DNA of 15,818 nucleotides. Source: Phenylobacterium sp. CCH9-H3 (GTDB lineage Bacteria; Pseudomonadota; Alphaproteobacteria; Caulobacterales; Caulobacteraceae). Positions 8,734 through 15,818 of the stretch are shown here, piece by piece. The stretch covers positions 1-15,818 of the forward strand of contig NZ_LSJI01000233.1 in assembly GCF_001557235.1 (NCBI RefSeq). The letters are read 5' to 3'. Numbering within the stretch: position 1 is the first letter of the stretch; each line of letters starts with the position of its first letter. The notes under the pieces were generated by a model. It was given only the letters and a program-made list of their open reading frames with translations. It was not told the origin of the DNA and made no database searches. A program made the translations under genes and the position numbers.

Positions 8734-9891
8734 ATGCAACGTCTGGCGCAGCTCGGCCGCTCGCTCGTAGGGCTGTTCCCGGAACGGCATCTCTACGTCC
8801 GCTCCGGCGGGGCCATGAAGGCCTTCGTTCTCACCACCAGGAAGCAGTTGGTCATCGCCGGCGGCGTCGCCACGGGCGCCCTCTGGATGGGTGTCTGCAC
8901 GGCGGCGATGCTGGTCAACCTCTTGTCCGCATCGGCCGCCGACCGCGAGATCGCCAAGCTCAAGGCGCAGTCCGAGCGCTACGTCGCCGACCGCCAGGCC
9001 CGGCTGGACAGCGCCATGGCCCGGCTGAACGCGGCCTCGGGCTCGAACCAGGACGCCGCCGCCGCGATCGAGAAGCGCCACGCCGCCCTCGCCCTGCTGC
9101 TCACCGACATGAAGGGCGCGCCCGGCGCGGCCGAGGCCCTGACGCCCGCCATCAACCGCGCGCTCGCGAGCGGCGACACCAACCCGGTCCGCCGGGTCGA
9201 GATGGTGCGCATCGGCCAGGAACAACTCCTGGAGGCGGCCGATGGCTTCGCCAAGGGGCGCGCCGACCGGCTGCGTCTGGCGTTCCGCATGGCCGGCCTG
9301 TCGCCGACGTCTTTCGTGGATCGCTCCAATTCCCTCGGCGGCCCGCTGATCGAGTCCAAGGATCCCAGCGCCCTGGCGGCGGTGCTGGACGTGGACGAGG
9401 ATTTCGCCATGCGCATCCAGCGCGCGGCCCGCGACCTCTCCGAAGCCAAGGCGCTGGGCGATGCGGCGGAAGACCTGCCCCTGGCCCGCCCGACCGCGTC
9501 CGGCCAGCAGACCAGCGGCTTCGGCGTCCGGTTCGATCCCTTCACCCGCCGGCCGGCCTATCACTCGGGGCTGGACTTCAACGGCGGCCACGCCACGCCG
9601 ATCTATTCGACCGGCCCCGGCGTCGTCTCGTTCACCGGCCAGCGCTCCGGCTACGGCAACGTCGTCGAGATCGACCACGGCCGCGGCCTCAAGACCCGCT
9701 ACGCCCACCTCTCCGGTTTCGCGGTCCAGCGCGGCCAGCGCGTAGCGGTTGGGCAGAGGATCGCTTCCATGGGCTCGACGGGCCGTTCGACTGGGACCCA
9801 CCTGCACTATGAGGTATGGGTCAACGGTCGGGCCCAGAACCCGGGCCGCTTCCTGAAGGCCGGGCAGTATGTTCTCCAAGCCACAGAATAA
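8734..9891 (+). CDS. Membrane-anchored M23 (LytM-type) peptidoglycan endopeptidase
   Basis: Zinc endopeptidase of 385 aa predicted to cut peptide cross-links in periplasmic peptidoglycan. A short cytoplasmic N-terminus (FPERHLYVRSGG, 15-26) leads into one membrane segment at about 39-64. A charged, probably coiled-coil region follows (about 69-120), then a linker, and the M23 domain occupies about 255-380. The catalytic set is complete: H277 and D281 in HSGLD, H325 in RYAHLSG, and H356/H358 in THLHYE, so the enzyme should be active, unlike degenerate LytM regulators. ATG 8734 is chosen for the family-like N-terminus; its ribosome site is weak and the frame is open further upstream. The gene overlaps the bactofilin gene by 23 bases. 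This matches M23 peptidases such as LmdC of Hyphomonas, which work with a bactofilin in cell-shape control. Confidence 0.93.
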   Translation: MQRLAQLGRSLVGLFPERHLYVRSGGAMKAFVLTTRKQLVIAGGVATGALWMGVCTAAMLVNLLSASAADREIAKLKAQSERYVADRQARLDSAMARLNAASGSNQDAAAAIEKRHAALALLLTDMKGAPGAAEALTPAINRALASGDTNPVRRVEMVRIGQEQLLEAADGFAKGRADRLRLAFRMAGLSPTSFVDRSNSLGGPLIESKDPSALAAVLDVDEDFAMRIQRAARDLSEAKALGDAAEDLPLARPTASGQQTSGFGVRFDPFTRRPAYHSGLDFNGGHATPIYSTGPGVVSFTGQRSGYGNVVEIDHGRGLKTRYAHLSGFAVQRGQRVAVGQRIASMGSTGRSTGTHLHYEVWVNGRAQNPGRFLKAGQYVLQATE

Positions 9892-10288
9892 GGGCGCCGC
9901 GGCGCCCTCCGACCCCTCTCCCGCGCGCAAGCTGACCGTCGCGTCCCTGGTCGCCGAAGGGGTGCGCCTCCAGGGCGACCTCTCGACGGAAGGCGATCTG
10001 CATCTCGATGGCGCCGTCGAGGGCGACATCCGCGTGAACCACATGACCATCGGCGAGGCCGGCGTCGTGACCGGCACGATCCTGGCCGACAGCATCGAGG
10101 TGCGCGGCCGGGTCACCGGCACCATCTGCGCCCGGCAGGTCCGCCTCTGGGCCACCGCCCACGTGGACGGCGACATCAGCCACACGGAACTGGCCATCGA
10201 AGCCGGCGCCCACTTCGAAGGCCGCAGCCTGGCCCTGGTCCGGCCCGCCGAGGAGACCCCTGCCCTCAGCGTGGTGGCGGCGGAGTAG
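9869..10288 (+). CDS. bacA: Bactofilin
   Basis: Cytoskeletal scaffold protein of 139 aa that polymerises without nucleotide and recruits cell-wall enzymes to the inner membrane. The N-terminus MFSKPQNKG resembles the MFSK-type membrane-targeting peptide of alphaproteobacterial bactofilins. Residues about 22-125 form the bactofilin beta-helix, seen as repeated G-D-hydrophobic rungs (VRLQGDLSTEGDLHLDGAVEGDI, VTGTILADSIEVRGRVTGTI, AHVDGDI), followed by a short flexible tail. The start codon lies inside the M23 gene, in another frame, with GAAGG nine bases upstream. Translation is thus probably coupled to that of the peptidase, giving matched amounts of scaffold and client enzyme. The stop TAG abuts the stop of the convergent prfB with no spacer. 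The symbol follows Caulobacter/Hyphomonas usage; a bacB-type paralogue elsewhere cannot be excluded. Confidence 0.95.
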   Translation: MFSKPQNKGAAAPSDPSPARKLTVASLVAEGVRLQGDLSTEGDLHLDGAVEGDIRVNHMTIGEAGVVTGTILADSIEVRGRVTGTICARQVRLWATAHVDGDISHTELAIEAGAHFEGRSLALVRPAEETPALSVVAAE

Positions 10289-11399
10289 CTACTCCCGCGT
10301 CGCGCCCACGCGCTGGGCCAGGGCGGCGCCCATGAAGCGGTCGAGGTCGCCGTCGAGGACGCCGTCGGTGTCGCTGGTCTCCACGTCGGTGCGCAGGTCC
10401 TTGACCATCTGGTACGGCTGCAGGACATAGCTGCGGATCTGGTGACCCCAGCCGATGTCGGTCTTCTGGTCCTCGATCGCCGCCTGGGCCGCCTCCCGCT
10501 TCTCCAGCTCGGCCTCGTAGAGGCGGGCCTTCAGCATCTTCCAGGCCTGGTCGCGGTTCTGGTGCTGCGAGCGCTGGTTCTGACAGGCGACGACGATGCC
10601 CGTGGGGATGTGCGTCAGGCGCACCGCCGAGTCGGTCTTGTTCACGTGCTGGCCGCCGGCGCCCGAGGCGCGGTAGGTGTCCGTGCGCACGTCGGCGGGG
10701 TTGATCTCGATCTCGATGGTGTCGTCCACCACCGGATAGACCCAGACCGAGGCGAAGCTCGTATGCCGCTTGGCGGCGGCGTCGAAGGGCGAGATCCGGA
10801 CCAGGCGGTGGACCCCCGCCTCGGTCTTCAGCCAGCCATAGGCGTTGGGGCCCTTCACCTGCAGCGTCACGGACTTGATGCCCGCCTGTTCGCCGGAGGT
10901 CTCTTCCAGGAAATCCACCTCCATGCCGTGGGCGTTGGCCCAGCGGGTGTACATGCGCAGCAGCATGCCGGCCCAGTCGTTGGACTCGGTGCCGCCGGCC
11001 CCGGAGTTGATTTCCACGAAGGCGTCGTTGCCGTCCGCCTCGCCCGAGAGCAGGGCTTCCAGCTCGGCGCGGCTGGCGCGCTCCTTGATGGCGCGGAGCT
11101 GGGCGGTGGCTTCCTGGAAGCTGGCCTCGTCGCCCTCCTCCTCGGCCATCTCGGCGTAGCCGACGGCGTCGGCGAGGTCGCGTTCCAGCGACTGGACGGC
11201 CTCCACCTGGGCGGACAGCCGCGAGCGCTCCCGCGAGACGGCCTGGGCCTCGGCGGGCTTGTCCCAGAGGGTCGGGTCCTCGACCCGGGCGTTCAGTTCG
11301 TCGAGTTTACGGAGGGCCGGTTCCCAGTCAAAGACGCCTCCTGAGCAGTTCGATCGACTGCTCGATGTCGGCCTTGGCGGCCTCGACATCCGCTCTCAT
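10289..11399 (-). CDS. prfB: Peptide chain release factor 2, with programmed +1 frameshift
   Basis: RF2 ends translation at UGA and UAA codons by triggering peptidyl-tRNA hydrolysis in the ribosome. The gene is in two frames. Frame one runs from ATG 11399 (GGGAG seven bases upstream) for 23 codons, [20 protein letters not shown] then RRL, to an in-frame TGA at 11330-11328. Skipping T 11330 joins this to the second frame at 11329 ([19 protein letters not shown]), giving 369 aa, near the 365 of E. coli RF2. The joined coordinates are complement 10289-11329 plus 11331-11399. The stop-codon recognition tripeptide SPF is at 203-205 and the catalytic GGQ at 248-250, both within two residues of the E. 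coli positions. SPF, not PxT, identifies RF2 rather than RF1. The gene is last in an apparent amiC-PBP1A-prfB operon and convergent with bactofilin. Confidence 0.97.
11327..11342 (-). promoter_or_regulatory. prfB programmed +1 frameshift site
   Basis: The sequence AGGAGG-CGT-CTT-TGA-C has the known RF2 architecture: an internal Shine-Dalgarno three bases before the slippery CTT, then TGA followed by C. When RF2 is scarce, slow reading of UGA allows the CUU tRNA to slip +1 and full-length RF2 is made, so the protein controls its own synthesis. Confidence 0.96.
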
Positions 11400-11411
11400 G
11401 GAGAGACTCCC

Positions 11412-11441
11412 AAAAATCCAGAGCGGCGGGCTCTAGCCCGC
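11412..11441 (-). terminator. Possible weak terminator or attenuator between PBP1A and prfB
   Basis: GCGGGC-TAGA-GCCCGC (11426-11441) forms a 6-bp hairpin on the minus strand, and TTTTT (11416-11412) follows after nine bases. The T-run is too far for a classical terminator, but it could reduce read-through into prfB or mark an mRNA end. Confidence 0.3.
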
Positions 11442-11463
11442 GCCGGCGCACAACACAAGAAAC

Positions 11464-13959
<2,496 letters not shown>

Positions 13960-13980
13960 CGCCCGGACGACGCGCCTGCG

Positions 13981-15192
13981 TCAGCGCGACGCGAGCTTCA
14001 CCTGTTCGCCGAAGTGGGCGTCGATGGCGTTGGTGACGGCGCGCATCAACCGGGTGCGGGCGGCGGGGTCGCGCAGCCGCGCCTCGTCGTCGGGGTTGTT
14101 GACGAAGCCCATCTCCAGCAGCACCGCCGGCACGTCGGGAGCCAGCAGGACCATGAACCCCGCGTCGCGGTGGCTGCGGCGCAGCAGCGGCGCCTTGCCC
14201 TCGATGTTGGCCACCAGCGTCTGGGCGAACACCGCCGAACGGTTTCGCGTAGCCCGTTGCGTGAGGTCGAACAGGATGTCGCGCACGCCCTGGTCGCCGC
14301 TGAGGCTGGCCTTCATGAACCAGTCGTCGCGGCTGACGAACTTGGTCGCGCGGGCGGAGGCCTTGTCCGACAGGGTGTAGACGCTGGCGCCCTTGAGGTT
14401 GGTCTCGGGCGCCGAGTCGGAGTGCAGCGAGATGAAGAGGTCGGCGCCCGCGCGCTGGGCCACCCGGACGCGGTCCTCCAGCGGGACGTAGACGTCGGAC
14501 GTGCGGGTCATCACCACCTTGTAGCGGCCGGTGCGGTTCAGCTGTTCCGCCAGGGTGAGCGCCGCGGCCAGGTTGACGTCCTTCTCCACCCCGTTGGCGC
14601 CCTGGGCCCCGATGTCGCGGCCGCCGTGGCCGGCGTCGATCACCACCACCTTCTTGAGCGGCAGGGCCGGCTTCTTCACCGGCAGGAACTGGGTGCGGAT
14701 CTGGGCGGGCGGGTTGACGGCCTTGGTCGAGGTGACCACGGCGCCGGGGGCGGCGGCGGCCACATCGATCACATAGCGATAGTTGGCCACGCCGTCGGCG
14801 GGCGGCAGCAGGAAGCGACGCTTCAGCCGGGCGTCGCCGGCGAGTTCGAGTTGAAGCCGGGCCCCGCCCTGGGCCTGGTCCACCGTCCAGGCGCGGACCA
14901 CGCCCCGCCCGGCGCCCTGCTGGGTCTGGCCGGCGATGACGTTGGGCAGCATGACCACGACCCGGCGGTCGGTAGAGCCGTCCGAGACGACCTTGGCGCT
15001 GGTGGCGCCGTCCAGCTCGATCACCAGGCGGGTCTCGGCGGAATCACCGCCCATGCGCACCTTGATCAGCCCCGCGGTCTCGGTGGCGGCGTGTCCCACG
15101 GCGAAGGCTGCAAGCCCGACGGCCACGGCGCAGGAGGCGGCGATCATGCGCCCCCGCCCGTTCATCACCGCGCCCTTGAGCCGCCCCAACAT
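13981..15192 (-). CDS. amiC: Exported N-acetylmuramoyl-L-alanine amidase (AMIN + Amidase_3)
   Basis: Zinc amidase that cuts the bond between MurNAc and the stem peptide, typically at the division septum. The order is signal peptide, AMIN domain (about 105 residues, beginning GLIKVRMGG) for envelope targeting, a linker, then the Amidase_3 catalytic domain. Zinc ligands are the histidine of VVIDAGHGG, the glutamate of GVEKDVNL and the histidine of SLHSDS; the catalytic glutamate is in LLEMGFVNN near the C-terminus. The start is not certain. ATG 15243 falls inside a good -10 element, so it is unlikely to be on the mRNA. ATG 15192 (MLGRLKG, used here) and ATG 15165 (MNGRGRMIAASC, with AAGGG seven bases upstream) both give sensible signal peptides. 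First gene of a probable operon with PBP1A and prfB, putting synthesis and hydrolysis of the wall under one promoter. Confidence 0.94.
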   Translation of the reverse strand: MLGRLKGAVMNGRGRMIAASCAVAVGLAAFAVGHAATETAGLIKVRMGGDSAETRLVIELDGATSAKVVSDGSTDRRVVVMLPNVIAGQTQQGAGRGVVRAWTVDQAQGGARLQLELAGDARLKRRFLLPPADGVANYRYVIDVAAAAPGAVVTSTKAVNPPAQIRTQFLPVKKPALPLKKVVVIDAGHGGRDIGAQGANGVEKDVNLAAALTLAEQLNRTGRYKVVMTRTSDVYVPLEDRVRVAQRAGADLFISLHSDSAPETNLKGASVYTLSDKASARATKFVSRDDWFMKASLSGDQGVRDILFDLTQRATRNRSAVFAQTLVANIEGKAPLLRRSHRDAGFMVLLAPDVPAVLLEMGFVNNPDDEARLRDPAARTRLMRAVTNAIDAHFGEQVKLASR

Positions 15193-15240
15193 GCTAAAGC
15201 CCCGAAAACACGGAGATTCGCGTCGCGCGAACCGATCACC

Positions 15241-15266
15241 CATATAGCCCCCGACCTCGTAGACAA
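15241..15266 (-). promoter_or_regulatory. Candidate housekeeping (sigma-73 type) promoter of amiC
   Basis: The Caulobacter housekeeping consensus is TTGACGS, 10-14 bases, GCTANAWC. On the minus strand TTGTCTA (15266-15260), 11 bases, then GCTATATG (15248-15241) match 4 of 7 and 7 of 8 positions. Transcription would start near 15234, just upstream of the amiC starts at 15192 and 15165. Confidence 0.5.
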
Positions 15267-15280
15267 AGGGTTAACGAGGT
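15254..15280. repeat. 7-bp inverted repeat over the amiC -35 region
   Basis: ACCTCGT (15254-15260) and ACGAGGT (15274-15280) are perfect inverted arms 13 bases apart, enclosing most of the -35 element. This could be an operator where a dimer would block the amiC promoter, or a chance hairpin. No regulator is known. Confidence 0.4.
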
Positions 15281-15625
15281 CTTGCCGCCATCAACGATAG
15301 CGTGAGCACGCGCTTTCCTTTTGACGGCTGGTGTTGCAATGTCCCGCCGCGCGACGTCGGAGCGCCCGTTCCGGGCCCGAACGCCACGCGACAAAACCAA
15401 GCCGGCGTCGGCTTCGACCGAGTACTCGGTGGCGACGCATCCTCCGATCCGCATCCTTCGGGACGCGCCTAGGAACACACCCGATGAGCTGCGCAGCTCG
15501 AGCCACATCTGGCCCCAAGGCCTCCCGAACCGCCGTTTCCGGCGCGTTCGCGGCCTACGCGCGCGCTCGTCCCATTTGCCGGCAGCGCCCGGGCCACGTA
15601 GCCCCCGCGCGCCGCGGAGAAACTA
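15281..15625 (+). other. Non-coding leader upstream of rne
   Basis: About 345 bases between the amiC promoter region and the rne start hold no gene I can support. Two short plus-strand frames (from TTG 15321 and TTG 15331) lack ribosome sites and recognisable protein character. TTGACGG at 15321-15327 matches a -35 box, but no -10 lies at the right distance. A perfect 14-bp palindrome GAGCTGCGCAGCTC sits at 15486-15499. RNase E genes in other bacteria have long structured 5' leaders through which RNase E limits its own message; a similar role here is inference only. Confidence 0.45.
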
Positions 15626-15818
15626 ATGTCCAAGACTATGTTGATCGACGCAGCCCACGCGGAAGAGACGCGTGTGGTGGTCGTCGACGGGAACCGCGTT
15701 GAAGAGTTCGATTTCGAGAGCCAGAACCGAAAGCAGCTTCGAGGGAATATCTATCTCGCCAAGGTGACGCGCGTTGAGCCGTCGCTGCAGGCGGCCTTCG
15801 TCGAATATGGCGGCAACC
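15626..15818 (+). CDS. rne: Ribonuclease E (5' end only)
   Basis: The first 64 codons are present before the window ends. The start ATG 15626 has GGAG six bases upstream. The product begins MSKTMLIDAAHAEETRVVVV and continues with RVEEFDFESQ, LRGNIYLAKVTRVEPSLQAA and FVEYGGN. This is the characteristic N-terminus of RNase E/G: an RNase H-like part followed by the start of the S1 RNA-binding domain. RNase E makes the first cuts in mRNA decay and in rRNA and tRNA processing, and in alphaproteobacteria scaffolds the RNA degradosome in the cytoplasm. RNase G is the alternative, but the DAAHAEETRVVVVDG style and the amiC/PBP1A/prfB neighbourhood favour RNase E. It is divergent from amiC. Confidence 0.95.
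   Translation, partial: MSKTMLIDAAHAEETRVVVVDGNRVEEFDFESQNRKQLRGNIYLAKVTRVEPSLQAAFVEYGGN

Noticed and set aside
8605..10428. Minus-strand open frame of 607 codons opposite the M23 peptidase and bactofilin
   Set aside because: No domain or ribosome site; the plus-strand genes here are clear from their zinc motifs and beta-helix repeats.
15270..15275. GTTAAC as a CtrA site between amiC and rne
   Set aside because: CtrA boxes need a second TTAA seven bases away; only one half is present.
15321..15343. TTGACGG plus GCAATGTC as an rne promoter
   Set aside because: The -35 box is perfect, but the -10-like sequence is only 8 bases away, against the 10-14 expected, and matches poorly.
15321..15702. 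Two short plus-strand open frames ahead of and overlapping the rne start
   Set aside because: Both start at TTG without a ribosome site, have arginine/proline-rich shadow-like composition, and one overlaps rne out of frame.

Overview
The window looks like chromosomal DNA from a high-GC alphaproteobacterium, most likely order Caulobacterales (Caulobacter or Phenylobacterium type). Four things point there: G+C near 70% by eye, protein sequences of that style, the order rne / amiC / PBP1A / prfB / bactofilin / M23 peptidase, and a Caulobacter-type housekeeping promoter in front of amiC. Assignment rests on reading the translations; no database search was possible.

Left part (1-6450, all minus strand): a multi-pass membrane protein of DUF4173 type runs off the left edge. 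Upstream of it lie a Baeyer-Villiger-type flavin monooxygenase, a small DUF559 nuclease-like gene framed by two inverted copies of a 48-bp palindromic repeat, an exported M20-family amidohydrolase, and anmK (anhydro-MurNAc kinase, cell-wall recycling). The amidohydrolase follows anmK so closely that its ribosome-binding site touches the anmK stop codon.

Middle part (6451-10288, plus strand): tyrS diverges from anmK. After tyrS comes a long inverted repeat built of palindromic hairpins, then bcp (single-cysteine peroxiredoxin), a membrane-anchored M23 peptidoglycan endopeptidase, and a bactofilin whose start lies inside the peptidase gene. The last two form a recognised cell-shape module. The bactofilin stop codon directly abuts the stop codon of the convergent prfB.

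Right part (10289-15818): prfB, PBP1A and amiC lie on the minus strand in the order amiC > PBP1A > prfB and look like one operon with a promoter near 15241-15266. prfB carries the classical programmed +1 frameshift. On the other side of a leader of about 350 bases, rne (RNase E) starts on the plus strand and runs off the right edge.

Five of the eleven complete or partial genes act on peptidoglycan or organise enzymes that do: anmK recycling, M23 endopeptidase, bactofilin scaffold, PBP1A synthase and AmiC amidase. The most unusual structure is the DUF559 gene between inverted repeats. The two repeats differ by two compensatory base-pair swaps, and one copy also encodes the last 16 residues of the protein.
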